Source: Tardiphaga sp. 709
GTDB taxonomy: Bacteria > Pseudomonadota > Alphaproteobacteria > Rhizobiales > Xanthobacteraceae
DNA: 64,000 bases
Direction: 5' to 3'
Assembly (NCBI RefSeq): GCF_032401055.1
Contig: NZ_CP135529.1
Span: 5,640,501 to 5,704,500 of the forward strand
Position numbers and translations under genes: made by a program
Notes under the pieces: generated by a model
The model's database searches: none
What the model saw: the letters and a program-made list of their open reading frames with translations, nothing else
What the model was told of the DNA's origin: nothing
Shown: positions 42,857 through 52,884 of the stretch, piece after piece
How positions within the stretch are numbered: the stretch's first letter is position 1
Layout of the letters: every line of letters starts with the position of its first letter

Positions 42857-44253
42857 TCATCCTCGATCCGGACGATGTCGTCCTCGCCGAGATAGCTGCC
42901 GGTTTGTACTTCGATCAGCTCCAGCGGAATCTTGCCGGGATTTTCCAGCCGGTGGATGGCACCGAGCGGAATGTAGATCGACTCGTTCTCGTGAACGATC
43001 TTGACGAGTTCGCTGATAACCACTCTGGCTGTACCGCGCACCACAATCCAGTGTTCGGCGCGATGGTGATGCATCTGCAACGACAGTCTCTCGCCCGCTT
43101 TCACCACGATACGTTTGACCTGATAGCGCGCGCCATCCACGAGTGATTGATACGACCCCCACGGGCGATGTACCTTGAGATGGTCTTCAGTGACTTGTGG
43201 TGCGGCCACCCTCAGCTTCGTAACGAGGCGCTTCAGGCCATTGGCATCCTTTTGGCGCGATACCAGGACCGCGTCCTGCGTCGCCACCACCACAAGATCG
43301 TCGACGCCTTCCAGTGCGACCACCGGGCCATCGCTCGCGACGTGACAGTTGCGCGAGTCCTCGAACACTGCGACGCCCTGTGCAGCATTGCCCTGCGCGT
43401 CTTTTGCAGAGAGCTCCCAGACCGCAAGCCATGAACCAACATCCGACCAACCGCAGGACACCGGCACGACGGAGGCCCGTGTGGTCTTTTCCATCACCGC
43501 ATAGTCGATTGAGATCGACTTCGCCTTGCCGAAGGCGCGGGCATCGAGGGTGAAGAAGCCGAGGTCACGCCCGGCCTTCTCGATAGCCTCAGCGATGTTT
43601 TCAACGCTATCCGCATCAACGTTGCGATATTCGTCCAGCAGCATCGCCGCGCGGAACATGAAGTTGCCGCTGTTCCAGAGATAGCCGGCCTCGATATAGC
43701 CGGTTGCTGTTGCGAGGTCGGGCTTCTCGACGAATTTGGATACACTCTTCACATCGCCAGCGATCGGCCGTCCCGGCGAGATGTAGCCGTATTCCGTGGC
43801 CGGCCGTTCCGGCTTGACGCCGAACGTCACAATATGACCGCTATCGGCGGCGACCAGTCCCTGACGGCAGGCAGCAACGAAGGCGGGCGTGTCCGTAACG
43901 ACATGGTCGGCGGCAAGCGCCAGTACCACAGCATCTTCGTCGCGTGTCTGCGCGAAGGCGGCGCCAGCTGCGATCGCCGGTCCGGAATCGCGGCGCGTGG
44001 GCTCGAGCAGCACATCGGCGTCGAGCCCGATCTCATCGAGCTGCTCACGTACCATGAAGCGATAGGAGGCGCTGGTGATTACGATGGGACGCTCGAATAA
44101 AATGGGGTCCGTGACACGCAGTATCGTATCCTGAAAGGTCGAGCGGGCTCCGAACAGAGGCAAAAACTGCTTCGGACGTCCTTCGCGCGATGACGGCCAC
44201 AACCGGGTTCCGGCTCCGCCACACATGATCAGGGGAATAATGCGCTTGTTCAT
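42841..44253 (-). CDS. manC: Mannose-1-phosphate guanylyltransferase / mannose-6-phosphate isomerase
   Basis: A 470-residue bifunctional enzyme of the ManC/AlgA/CpsB type. The N-terminal nucleotidyltransferase (CGGAGTRLWPSSREGRPKQFLP, residues 10-31 in two parts) makes GDP-mannose. The C-terminal cupin isomerase domain (HRPWGSYQSL, GERLSLQMHHHRAEHW with metal-binding His) converts fructose-6-phosphate to mannose-6-phosphate. It supplies GDP-mannose to the Gmd enzymes of this locus. Its role in glycan synthesis follows from the neighbours. Confidence 0.94.
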   Translation of the reverse strand: MNKRIIPLIMCGGAGTRLWPSSREGRPKQFLPLFGARSTFQDTILRVTDPILFERPIVITSASYRFMVREQLDEIGLDADVLLEPTRRDSGPAIAAGAAFAQTRDEDAVVLALAADHVVTDTPAFVAACRQGLVAADSGHIVTFGVKPERPATEYGYISPGRPIAGDVKSVSKFVEKPDLATATGYIEAGYLWNSGNFMFRAAMLLDEYRNVDADSVENIAEAIEKAGRDLGFFTLDARAFGKAKSISIDYAVMEKTTRASVVPVSCGWSDVGSWLAVWELSAKDAQGNAAQGVAVFEDSRNCHVASDGPVVALEGVDDLVVVATQDAVLVSRQKDANGLKRLVTKLRVAAPQVTEDHLKVHRPWGSYQSLVDGARYQVKRIVVKAGERLSLQMHHHRAEHWIVVRGTARVVISELVKIVHENESIYIPLGAIHRLENPGKIPLELIEVQTGSYLGEDDIVRIEDDYKRV

Positions 44254-44436
44254 CAGTTACCGGGCCTTTATCGTCATGCCGTTGTCGGAAACCTTCATCC
44301 GGCAAAGCCGTCGCATATCAACGACCGGCCATGCCCTCGTCAATGGAACGGAAGCCCGCTCAGGAAGCCTGCGGTGAGCGATCGGGGACTGAGTGCAGCG
44401 GCGTTACCAGTCTCTCCGGTGACTCTATCGGCTGGG

Positions 44437-45525
44437 TCAATGCAGGGGGGCGTGGCGATCCGGTCGGGTAGACGTCAGGCGGCGGCCAAGGCGGATCGAG
44501 GGTTCCTCAATCAGCTTGACCGACAGCCAGGCGACCGGGATCGTCAGCAGGATGATAACAAGAGAAGTCGCTAGTCCGACCTCAATCGGGCGAGCTACTG
44601 CCCATGGCTGGCTGCGCAGATAGTGGCAGATGACTTCGAGAAAGACGACGTTGAAGAGATAGAAACTGTAGCTGATTCGTCCGAGAAAGACGGATACGGG
44701 TCTTTCAAGGAAAACGCCAAATGAGCCGCCCTTGCCGTAATAGAGTGCGGTCACCAGCGCTGCCGCAGCGACGTGCTGAAGGGTCGATCTGAAGATGATC
44801 ACAATCAGAAGAGCCACGAGCCAGCCCCACGACGGCAGGCAACGCGCGATCCAGGCGCCAGCTCGTGTTGGGATCAGCGCGCCGAGTGCGAAGCAGACCC
44901 AGAATTGCTTGAAGTACATCATGTAGGGTTTCAGCCAGGCGGCCTTGAAGATCACAACAAGGGCGAGCGATATGGCAAACAGGCCCCATTCGCCGCCCAG
45001 CCGGAACCCGGCATAAGCGAGCAGAAGAAAGATCGCTGCAATGAACTCGACGTTCAACGTCCAGGTCGCACCGTTGATCGTTATTTCGTAGAGCGTAGCA
45101 TTCAGGAGAAACCTGTCGAATGAGACAGGAATGCCTGCGGGGGGAAACACGACTGCACAAGCGACAAGGCAGACGAACAGCGCGGGATAAATACGCAGGA
45201 AACGGCGCACCAAAAACTTAAGCGACATCGGTGCGAAGCGTTCAGTATTGTTCCGCAAGCTGTTGAAGAGAACGGCTCCGCTGAGAACAAAGAAAATAAC
45301 GACTGCTGTCTCGCCGTTGAATAGCTTGAGTACGATCTTTGTCGCACGCCCGTAGGTGTCATCGATCTTTAGAATGCTCTCATAGAGAATGCGGGAAATC
45401 TGGGTCGGGTCGATGCCCAGAATGGTATGGAACACGACGACGACGAGAGCTGCGTATCCTCTAAGGCCGTCCAACTGGTTGTTCCGGTTGGTGTCCAATG
45501 GAGCTGCAGGCGCATTCGATTGCAT
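44437..45525 (-). CDS. Acyltransferase-3 family membrane protein
   Basis: A 362-residue polytopic protein of the OafA/NodX/ExoZ family, adding acetyl or other acyl groups to sugars. It begins NNQLDGLRGYAALVVVVFHT (motif with catalytic His) and continues with IFFVLSGAVLF and VRRFLRIYPALFV carrying the conserved Arg pair. About 9-10 hydrophobic helices follow. In this locus it probably acylates the exported polysaccharide. Confidence 0.88.
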   Translation of the reverse strand: MQSNAPAAPLDTNRNNQLDGLRGYAALVVVVFHTILGIDPTQISRILYESILKIDDTYGRATKIVLKLFNGETAVVIFFVLSGAVLFNSLRNNTERFAPMSLKFLVRRFLRIYPALFVCLVACAVVFPPAGIPVSFDRFLLNATLYEITINGATWTLNVEFIAAIFLLLAYAGFRLGGEWGLFAISLALVVIFKAAWLKPYMMYFKQFWVCFALGALIPTRAGAWIARCLPSWGWLVALLIVIIFRSTLQHVAAAALVTALYYGKGGSFGVFLERPVSVFLGRISYSFYLFNVVFLEVICHYLRSQPWAVARPIEVGLATSLVIILLTIPVAWLSVKLIEEPSIRLGRRLTSTRPDRHAPLH

Positions 45526-45629
45526 TTATAAAGTACTCGATCCGATGTACTGGGTGCGGACGGTGTGATCAGACTTTTATTCCGGGGCCATAGTGTCAAA
45601 TAGGATGGCCCGAAAGGTATTAGACACTT

Positions 45630-46481
45630 ATGCGAAGCATTGTGCTAGGCGCCACCGGCGTCGTCGGGGGATACATTGTCGAACAACTGCTGCAGGCCGG
45701 GCAAATGCCGTTTGCATTGTCGCGTTCGCCGCCGGCGCAAGATGCCCGCAACGTGTGCTGGTTTCGCGGCGATCTAACCGACCTTTCGGCACTGGCTCTC
45801 CCTGATTTTTCCACAATATACTGTACCGCCCATGCGGGCTCGCTCGCCGCCGGGCTCCCTCATCTGGTAGGTCCGAGCGTTCAGCGCCTCGTGCTTTTCA
45901 CATCCTCCAGCGTCGTTACCAAGCTTAATTCCGATGTGGCATACGAGCGTGAGGGACTTCAACGGCTGGCTGCAGGAGAGGCGGCGACGATTGCGTTTTG
46001 CGAAGAGCGAGGCATCGCATGGACGGTTTTACGCCCGACCATCATCTACGATGAAGGACGCGATGCGAATATTTCGCGACTTGCCCGGTTGATAGCGAAG
46101 TTCGGTGTACTGCCCTTGGCGGGGTGGGGAGCAGGACTACGGCAACCGGTGCACGCGCAGGACCTGGCCGTTGGTGCGCTTCAAGCCGCAGCCAGTCGGG
46201 CGGCTTGGAACAACACCTATGCGCTGCCGGGGGGAGATACGATCAGCTACCGCGAAATGGTGGGCCGGATCTTTGACGGACTTGGGAAGCCGCGACGGAT
46301 CGTTCCGGTGCCGGTGGCGCTTTGGCGGGTGGCTTTCTTCTTGCTGCAGCGCTGGCTCCCGAATGCGAACGCCTCCATGGGAACCCGGATGTCGAAAGAC
46401 ATGACTTTTGACGCTAGGCCCGCGCGTGAGGATTTCGGTTGGAATCCACGCGGTTTTCGTCCGCGCTTCGATAACCTGTAG
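45630..46481 (+). CDS. NAD-dependent sugar epimerase/dehydratase-like protein
   Basis: A 283-residue extended SDR with the Rossmann motif GATGVVGG near residue 8. The centre LFTSSSVVTK supplies the SDR Ser/Thr, and LRPTIIYDEGRD with GAGLRQPVHAQDLA is typical of nucleotide-sugar reductases of the WbpV type. The usual Tyr-x-x-x-Lys is not evident: the Tyr-containing segment reads VAYEREGLQR. It may be a 4-keto sugar reductase of unusual catalysis. It is a + strand gene alone between two minus-strand groups. Confidence 0.75.
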   Translation: MRSIVLGATGVVGGYIVEQLLQAGQMPFALSRSPPAQDARNVCWFRGDLTDLSALALPDFSTIYCTAHAGSLAAGLPHLVGPSVQRLVLFTSSSVVTKLNSDVAYEREGLQRLAAGEAATIAFCEERGIAWTVLRPTIIYDEGRDANISRLARLIAKFGVLPLAGWGAGLRQPVHAQDLAVGALQAAASRAAWNNTYALPGGDTISYREMVGRIFDGLGKPRRIVPVPVALWRVAFFLLQRWLPNANASMGTRMSKDMTFDARPAREDFGWNPRGFRPRFDNL

Positions 46482-46530
46482 CGATACAACATGCGAGGGT
46501 GAGCGAAGTCATGTTTGCGCGCCTAGGCGC

Positions 46531-47316
46531 TCAGACAATTTCCTTGTCGAACGTATAGGCCTCGATCATATCGTCGACCGGGCCGATCGCTCTAACTTGT
46601 CCTTTGTCCATCCAGATCGCCTTGTTGCACCAGCGTTTGCAAATCTCCGGGCTGTGGGATGCCAGCACAAGCACGTTGGCGCTTTCGACAAAGGATTCGA
46701 TACGGTGTTGAGCCTTTGCAAGAAATCCCGCATCGCCGGCGACGATCCATTCGTCCATCAGCAGGATTTCGGGCGCGAAGCAGGTGGCAACGGCGAATGT
46801 CAGACGCGTCATCATGCCCGATGAGTAGGTCCTGACCGGAATATCCAGATAGTCGCCGAGTTCCGTAAACTCCACGATCTCGGCGATCCGCTCTTCAACC
46901 TGCTGAGCCGTCAGGCCGAGGATGAGTCCTCGTAACCTGATATTATCATAGCCGCTGACCTCGCCGTCGATTCCGAGGCTGATGTCAAACATCGGAGAGA
47001 TGCGTCCCTGGGTCCGTACGATGCCCGCAACAGGCTCATAGATGCCGGCCATCACACGCAGCAGAGTTGTCTTTCCTGCGCCGTTGGAACCAATTAGTGC
47101 CACGCGGTCGCCGGCCTCGATGTTGAGCGTCACATTCCGCAGCGCTTCGACCGAGATCCGCTGATTGGCGTCGCTGGCGAGCTGTCCGCCAGAGCCGCGA
47201 AACAGTAGGCTTTTTTTCAATGAGCGAGAACCGCCATGATAGATCGGAAATGAAACACTGACGTTGTCGAGCGCGAGCAACGTCTCATTTGCGGATGTGC
47301 TTCCGGCGATACGCAT
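46531..47316 (-). CDS. wzt: Polysaccharide ABC exporter ATP-binding protein
   Basis: A 261-residue ATPase of the Wzt/KpsT/RfbE type: Walker A IGSNGAGKTTLLRV, Walker B ILLMDEWIVAGDAGF and switch HSPEICKRW. It ends soon after the ATPase fold, so it lacks the C-terminal carbohydrate-binding domain seen in some Wzt proteins that read the glycan end. The tolerance for the exported chain may then be broader. It follows wzm by five bases. Confidence 0.92.
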   Translation of the reverse strand: MRIAGSTSANETLLALDNVSVSFPIYHGGSRSLKKSLLFRGSGGQLASDANQRISVEALRNVTLNIEAGDRVALIGSNGAGKTTLLRVMAGIYEPVAGIVRTQGRISPMFDISLGIDGEVSGYDNIRLRGLILGLTAQQVEERIAEIVEFTELGDYLDIPVRTYSSGMMTRLTFAVATCFAPEILLMDEWIVAGDAGFLAKAQHRIESFVESANVLVLASHSPEICKRWCNKAIWMDKGQVRAIGPVDDMIEAYTFDKEIV

Positions 47317-47321
47317 GACTG

Positions 47322-48200
47322 TCAGACCCAGTAGGAAATACGTGAACGGAAGCGTGTGAAGAACGCACCCGCAACAGTCAGATTGATCGCCGTGATCAGT
47401 AGAACGGCGACGTAGTTTTTCATGGATGGTGCGGTGCCAAGCAGCGGCGCGCGAACGATCTCGATGAGATGGAAAAACGGATTCAGGTCGGCAACGAAGG
47501 CCTTGTTCTTCAGTAGCTCCGGCTTCCAGAAAATCGGGGTGATGAAAAAGACAATCTGAACCATCGAATTGATGAGCTGCGGAATGTCACGGAAGCGCGC
47601 CGACAGCATTCCGATAAACATGGTGGCGAGCGCGCCGTTGAGCACGATGAAGAACAGTCCCGGGATCGCCAGCAACATCACGGGCCCGGGCCAGATCTGA
47701 AAGTACAGTAGCACGCCGAAGTAGATGACGAAGTTGTGAGCGAAGATGACGAACTTGCTCCAGGTCGATCGATAGACATAGACCGTGTAGGGCAGCCGGA
47801 TCTGCTTGATGTAGGACTCGGCGCCCGTGAACAGGGTGCCGCCCTCGGTCAGAAAGCTGGACAGGAACGTCCAGACCAGAAGTCCCACGCAGAGGAACGG
47901 AAGAAATTCGTCGATCGGCGATTTGAAGAGCTCGGCATAGACGACGCCGAGCGCGACCACCATGATGGCCATGCTGGCCGTCAGCCAGAACGGTCCCAAC
48001 AGCGATCGGCGATAGCGCTGGAGGATATCGTTCCACCCGAGCCGCACCCAAAGCCGCCACATCCCGAGTCCCGATACGATGTCTTCGGTCGCGGTCGACA
48101 GTGCGTTGTCGCCGCCGCTGTGGCTGACAACGGGGGCGTTTGAACTGCTATGTGCGTGCAGCGTTTGTGACATGTGTAGAGATACCCGATCTTTCGTCAT
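47322..48200 (-). CDS. wzm: Polysaccharide ABC exporter permease
   Basis: A 292-residue ABC-2 type permease with about six helices (near 62-85, 92-115, 140-165, 175-198, 205-225, 262-282) and the family-typical RYRRSLLGPFWLTASMAIMV at the first helix. It moves lipid-linked polysaccharide to the periplasm with Wzt. Its ATG overlaps the stop of the upstream GT4 gene (ATGA at 48197-48200). Confidence 0.92.
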   Translation of the reverse strand: MTKDRVSLHMSQTLHAHSSSNAPVVSHSGGDNALSTATEDIVSGLGMWRLWVRLGWNDILQRYRRSLLGPFWLTASMAIMVVALGVVYAELFKSPIDEFLPFLCVGLLVWTFLSSFLTEGGTLFTGAESYIKQIRLPYTVYVYRSTWSKFVIFAHNFVIYFGVLLYFQIWPGPVMLLAIPGLFFIVLNGALATMFIGMLSARFRDIPQLINSMVQIVFFITPIFWKPELLKNKAFVADLNPFFHLIEIVRAPLLGTAPSMKNYVAVLLITAINLTVAGAFFTRFRSRISYWV

Positions 48201-49330
48201 CGCCCCGAGCGACGCTGGCGAACTGCATCTTCGTAGACGTTTTTCATGCGGGAGAGAAACCGCTCCCGGCCATATTCTTCGTGTGCCCGCTTGCGACCGG
48301 CATCGCCAAGACGCTTGGCCAGCGAGGGATCGTCAAGGATACGTTCAAGCGCCGACGTCAGGTCTGCAACGTCATCGACCGGCACGGTGATGGCTTCCTG
48401 ACCATCCCTGGCGACGTGCGGAACGGCGGTGGGGAGTGCAGTATTCACGATGGGCAATCCGGCCGCCATCGCTTCAAGTTGGACAATACCAAACGCTTCA
48501 GCGGGTGTCACCGAGGGGAACGCGAAGACGCGTGCGGCATACAGATGGGCCTTAACCTCGCTGGTTGGTATCCGGCCGGCGAATGTCACACGATCCGCAA
48601 CTCCCAGTCTCAGTGCCATCTGTTCGAGTTCGCTGCGCAGTTCGCCTTCGCCGATGAGTACAAGCTGCGCATCAAGGTCGCTAAGCGCTGCAATCAGATG
48701 CTTAAATCCCTTATAGGGGACAAGGCGGCCGATTCCGAGGATCATCCGAGGATACCGTTGCCTCAGCTCCTGCGCGCGGGCCTGCTCTTCAGCCGTGCAA
48801 CTGCTCCAGGCGTCAACGTCGGCGCCGTAGGGAACGACGACCCATTTCTCGCGGAAGCTTGCCAAGATCGGTGAGCTTTGCGCCGTCGATTCATGGCTGA
48901 CGACGATTTTATCGGCCCGGCGCAGCGTCGCCATGATCGCCGGCGTGACCAGCTTGCTGAGCAGCGAAAAGCCGACGATGTCGGCGTGCCAGTAGACGAT
49001 CAGCGCCGTGCTTGCGGGCAGATGGGCAACTGCCAGGTCCGAGAGCGGGAAGGGAGCATGATGGACGACAACGTCGCAGGACTTCCCGCGCTGCAGCAGT
49101 CGAAGTGGAAATGTTGGAGCCAATGGCGTCGAGAAAAACGTTCCGAGAGACGTCACGGCTTCCACCGGCACGCCATCATTCTCGTATTCGCGTGACAAGC
49201 CCTTGCGGCGAGCGACGAGGATAGCGTTGTCAACCTTATCGTGTGGAAACTTGCACAGCTCGGCGATCACGAATGGGATGCCGCCATCCACGTCGGGTCG
49301 ATAGATCTTGTAGCTGTGAAGGACTTTCAT
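48197..49330 (-). CDS. Glycosyltransferase family 4 protein
   Basis: A 377-residue GT-B enzyme. The N-domain has VDGGIPFVIAELC and the C-domain ILGIGRLVPYKGFKHLIAAL and the donor-binding VTPAEAFGIVQLEAMAAGLPIV (E-x7-E). It is first in the GT4-wzm-wzt operon, so it probably builds the glycan chain that these export. Confidence 0.9.
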   Translation of the reverse strand: MKVLHSYKIYRPDVDGGIPFVIAELCKFPHDKVDNAILVARRKGLSREYENDGVPVEAVTSLGTFFSTPLAPTFPLRLLQRGKSCDVVVHHAPFPLSDLAVAHLPASTALIVYWHADIVGFSLLSKLVTPAIMATLRRADKIVVSHESTAQSSPILASFREKWVVVPYGADVDAWSSCTAEEQARAQELRQRYPRMILGIGRLVPYKGFKHLIAALSDLDAQLVLIGEGELRSELEQMALRLGVADRVTFAGRIPTSEVKAHLYAARVFAFPSVTPAEAFGIVQLEAMAAGLPIVNTALPTAVPHVARDGQEAITVPVDDVADLTSALERILDDPSLAKRLGDAGRKRAHEEYGRERFLSRMKNVYEDAVRQRRSGR

Positions 49331-49501
49331 GATGAGATGTTTCAGTCGGAGACGGACTATCCTATCCGAGGGACGTCCGCCACGAATGGCTTCAGACAGA
49401 GCGGAGCGAAAAGGGAGGCGTCTGTTGCAGGGACCGCGCGGGGTCTAGAGCCTCTATGACGATCGAGAGTGCTTCGAGCCATGTGCCGAAGCGATCAGCC
49501 G

Positions 49502-50593
49502 TCATTCCCGGCGCGTGAAGTAGCGGAAGCCGTGGGTCTTGATCAGCTCGTCACGCTTTGCGAGCTTGAGATCTTCCGTCATCATCTCGGTCACGAGTTC
49601 TTCGAAGGTGGTCTTCGGATGCCAACCGAGCTTCTGCTTGGCCTTCGAGGCGTCACCTAGCAGGGTCGCAACTTCGGTGGGACGGAAGTACCGTGGGTCG
49701 ACGGCAACGATGCATTTCCCGGATGCGGCATCGTAGCCCTTTTCATCGACGCCGGTGCCTTCCCACCGGATCTTGAGATCGATCGCGGCGGCCGCAAGGT
49801 CGACGAAATCACGCACCGAATGCTGGACACCGGTCGCGATCACGAAATCTTCCGCGGTCTCCTGTTGTAGCATCAGCCACTGCATTTCGACGTAGTCGCG
49901 GGCGTGTCCCCAGTCGCGCTTGGCGTCGAGATTGCCGAGATACAGCCGCTCCTGGTGACCCAGGTGGATGCGCGCGAGTGCGCGCGTGATCTTGCGCGTG
50001 ACGAACGTTTCGCCGCGCAGAGGGGACTCGTGATTGAACAGGATGCCGTTGCAGGCATAGATCCCGTAGGCCTCGCGGTAATTGACCGTGGTCCAGTAGG
50101 CATACAGTTTTGCGATTGCATAGGGCGATCGCGGATAGAAGGGGGTGGTCTCCTTCTGAGGAATTTCCTGTACCAGGCCATAGAGTTCCGATGTCGATGC
50201 CTGGTAGAAGCGGGTGGTCTTCTCACGCTTCACTATCCTGATAGCTTCGAGCATGCGGAGCGCGCCGAGCGCATCCGAATTGGCGGTGTATTCCGGCTCC
50301 TCGAACGACACGGCCACGTGGCTCTGGGCCGCGAGATTGTAAATCTCGTCAGGCTGCACCTCGGCAACAATCCGGACCAATGCAGAGGAATCCGTCAGAT
50401 CGCCATAATGCAACGTGAGGTCGAAATTCTGCTCGTGCGGGTCGAGATAGAGATGGTCGATCCGATCAGTATTGAAGAGCGAGGCTCGCCGCTTGATGCC
50501 GTGCACCGCATAGCCCTTGGCCAGCAGGAGTTCCGCCAGATAGGCGCCATCCTGGCCGGTGATACCGGTAATCAATGCGGTTTTAGAAGACAT
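49502..50593 (-). CDS. gmd: GDP-mannose 4,6-dehydratase
   Basis: A 363-residue SDR making GDP-4-keto-6-deoxy-D-mannose. It has the cofactor motif [15 protein letters not shown], the [14 protein letters not shown] and STSELYG segments with catalytic Ser/Thr-Glu, and Tyr-x-x-x-Lys in [31 protein letters not shown] is a Gmd signature. GDP-mannose comes from ManC. No Fcl/GMER-like or clear Rmd gene is beside it, so the final sugar (fucose, rhamnose or perosamine type) cannot be told. Confidence 0.95.
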   Translation of the reverse strand: MSSKTALITGITGQDGAYLAELLLAKGYAVHGIKRRASLFNTDRIDHLYLDPHEQNFDLTLHYGDLTDSSALVRIVAEVQPDEIYNLAAQSHVAVSFEEPEYTANSDALGALRMLEAIRIVKREKTTRFYQASTSELYGLVQEIPQKETTPFYPRSPYAIAKLYAYWTTVNYREAYGIYACNGILFNHESPLRGETFVTRKITRALARIHLGHQERLYLGNLDAKRDWGHARDYVEMQWLMLQQETAEDFVIATGVQHSVRDFVDLAAAAIDLKIRWEGTGVDEKGYDAASGKCIVAVDPRYFRPTEVATLLGDASKAKQKLGWHPKTTFEELVTEMMTEDLKLAKRDELIKTHGFRYFTRRE

Positions 50594-50873
50594 GGTGCAA
50601 GCCGCTCTGCTAAGGGAGATTGGGTCTCAGATTGTTGCGATGGGAGCTGTCGACTGCAACCCCAGTGAATAGTCAATTTGCCAGTCAAATCAACTATTTT
50701 GATCGGACCGGCACGCCTTAGCATGGCGATCAAATCCCATGCAATCCCACTGATTTTTTACCTGTGAGCATATCCGCGGAGCCCATAAGCAGGTAAGCCT
50801 TCGCGGTAGATTGTGCGAATTTGAGGGCGGTTGGGCCGGAGCCTGTCCGCGATCCGGAATACCGAGAGAGACG
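50594..50873. promoter_or_regulatory. Divergent promoter region of gmd and the rfbG operon
   Basis: About 280 bases separate the divergent gmd and rfbG genes and must hold both promoters. AT-richer patches occur around 50670-50710. No specific operator could be recognised. Confidence 0.4.
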
Positions 50874-51955
50874 ATGTCGTCCCAATTTGAAACTGTGTAC
50901 AGGAACCGCAAGGTACTGGTCACCGGCCATACCGGATTCAAGGGGGCTGGCTGTCCAGCTGGCTGCATCTGCTCGGTGCCGATGTCTACGGCATGAGCCT
51001 CGAGCCGGACACAACTCCCAACCTGTTCAACGCGATAGGTCTTGGCGATCTGATGCATTCGGAGATCATCGATATCCGTAATGCTGCCGATGTCAGGCAG
51101 GCCGTCGAGGCCTGTGCACCGGAAATTGTTTTTCACCTCGCCGCGCAGCCGCTGGTCCGCAAGTCCTACAGCGACCCAATTGAAACATTTGCGACGAATG
51201 TCGTTGGCACTGCGGCTGTGCTCGATGCCTGCCGACAATGCGGCTCAGTGAAAGCGGTTGTCTGTGTGACAACCGATAAGGTCTATCTGAATAAGGAAGA
51301 AAATCATCCTTATGTCGAGGGCGACAGGCTGGGCGGGCTCGACCCCTACAGCGCCAGCAAGGCCTGCGCGGAGCTGGTCGCTTATGTGTACCAGCGCAAT
51401 TTTCATCGCGCTGGTGGCGTGCCTCTGATCGCGACAGCCCGTGGCGGCAATGTTGTCGGGGGTGGGGACTGGTGCGCGGACCGGATAATCCCGGACATAG
51501 TGCGCGCGCTGGCCGCGCGGCAACCGCTGAAGCTGCGCAATCCTGCCGCCGTCAGGCCCTGGCAGCATGTTCTCGAACTGTGCGAGGGCTATTTGGAGCT
51601 GGGCGCGCGACTGTTTGCCGATGAGCGCGATATTGCCGACGCCTGGAATATCGGCCCGATGGCTGAAAGCACACTGACCGTCAGCGAACTCGTCAAGCTG
51701 GCCTTGGCGTTATGGAAGCTGCCCGAGCATCCGGTGGAAGTGGAGCGCGCGGCGCTGCACGAGGCGCAATTGCTGCGCTTGAATATCGAGAAATCGCTCC
51801 AGCGCCTGAACTGGCGACCGCGTCTCGCGGTCAAAGACACGCTGACGTGGACCGTTGATTGGTACAGGGATTACTATGAAGCTCCTGCGCGCGCACGCGA
51901 TATGACATTCGCGCAAATCAAGTCGTTCCAGAACATGATGGCGCCGAACCGTTGA
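50874..51955 (+). pseudogene. rfbG: CDP-glucose 4,6-dehydratase, frameshifted as read
   Basis: An SDR converting CDP-glucose to CDP-4-keto-6-deoxyglucose. ATG 50874 reads KVLVTGHTGFKG and then leaves frame at the G5 run 50942-50946. One more G restores GGWLSSWLHLLGADVYGMSL and joins the long downstream frame with TTDKVY, the Tyr-x-x-x-Lys in DPYSASKACAEL, and TARGGNVVGGGDW. The restored length, about 360 residues, is normal. Without repair the cofactor loop is lost. It stands first in an overlapping operon with rfbF further down. A sequencing indel is the simplest reading. Confidence 0.88.
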
Positions 51956-52884
51956 CCCATTCCGGCGCAGTTCTGATAACCGGAGCGACCGGCTTCATCG
52001 GTCGCCACTTGGCCCGGCATCTTGCGGGGCTGGGCTATGCCGTCACCTCGCTGCAGCGCTCCGATACCCCCGTCGATGGTGTGAGCGCGACTATCGTAGT
52101 GCCGGAATTCGAGCCGTCGGCCATTGCGCATGCCTTGTCCGGCCAGTCCTTCGATCTCGTGTTCCATCTGGCTAGCTATGGCGTCAACCCTACCGAGCGC
52201 GACGCAGAGGCCATGTTTCGGGTCAATGTCGATGTGACGCGGAGTGTGGTGCAGCAGGCCAAATTCTGCGGGGCGAAGGCTGCGGTCATCAGCGGCAGCG
52301 GGGGCGAATACGACCTCGCGGGCGTCACCAGTCCGGTGACGGAGCAGCAGCCTCTCGAAACATTCAAGCTGTACGGGGCTTCCAAGGCCGCCGCGAGCCT
52401 CTGCGCGCTGGCCATGGCGCGAGATCTCGGTTTGCCCCTTGTCGTGGGGCGGCTGTTTGGCGTATTTGGCCCCGGAGAAGCGCCGCACCGGCTGCTGCCC
52501 AGTCTGGTGAATAGTCTACAGAACAATGAGCGCGTGCGGCTGTCGGCGGGCTTGCAGCGCCGGGATGCGCTATATGTCGACGATGCAGTTGCGGCCCTGA
52601 TCGAACTGGCGCTGTGCGTCAAACGAGAGCCGCAGGTCGTCGTCAATATCAGTTCGGGGGATGCGCAGACGGTGCGCGCGTTTGCCGAAATGGTCGCGGA
52701 CACATTGCAGGCGCCGCGATCCCTGCTTGGTTTCGGCGATATCGACACCAGGCCGGACGACGTTGCCTGTTTTGCAGGCGACCCGCAGCGCCTTTTTGAG
52801 CTTACGGGCTGGAAGCCCGCTCACACATTAGCGAGCGGGATACGTGCGGCAATCGACGGTATGACAATTCGAGCGAGAACATGA
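51952..52884 (+). CDS. NAD-dependent epimerase/dehydratase (sugar reductase/epimerase)
   Basis: A 310-residue extended SDR: cofactor motif TGATGFIGRHLARHL, ISGSGGEYDLAG, and Tyr-x-x-x-Lys in LYGASKAAASL. It begins at a TTG that overlaps the rfbG stop (TTGA), so it is coupled to it. Placed between rfbG and rfbF, it probably reduces or epimerises the CDP-4-keto-6-deoxyhexose to the final CDP-sugar, like paratose/abequose-type synthases, though no RfbH (3-deoxygenation) is present, so a 6-deoxyhexose is more likely than a 3,6-dideoxyhexose. Confidence 0.84.
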   Translation: MTHSGAVLITGATGFIGRHLARHLAGLGYAVTSLQRSDTPVDGVSATIVVPEFEPSAIAHALSGQSFDLVFHLASYGVNPTERDAEAMFRVNVDVTRSVVQQAKFCGAKAAVISGSGGEYDLAGVTSPVTEQQPLETFKLYGASKAAASLCALAMARDLGLPLVVGRLFGVFGPGEAPHRLLPSLVNSLQNNERVRLSAGLQRRDALYVDDAVAALIELALCVKREPQVVVNISSGDAQTVRAFAEMVADTLQAPRSLLGFGDIDTRPDDVACFAGDPQRLFELTGWKPAHTLASGIRAAIDGMTIRART

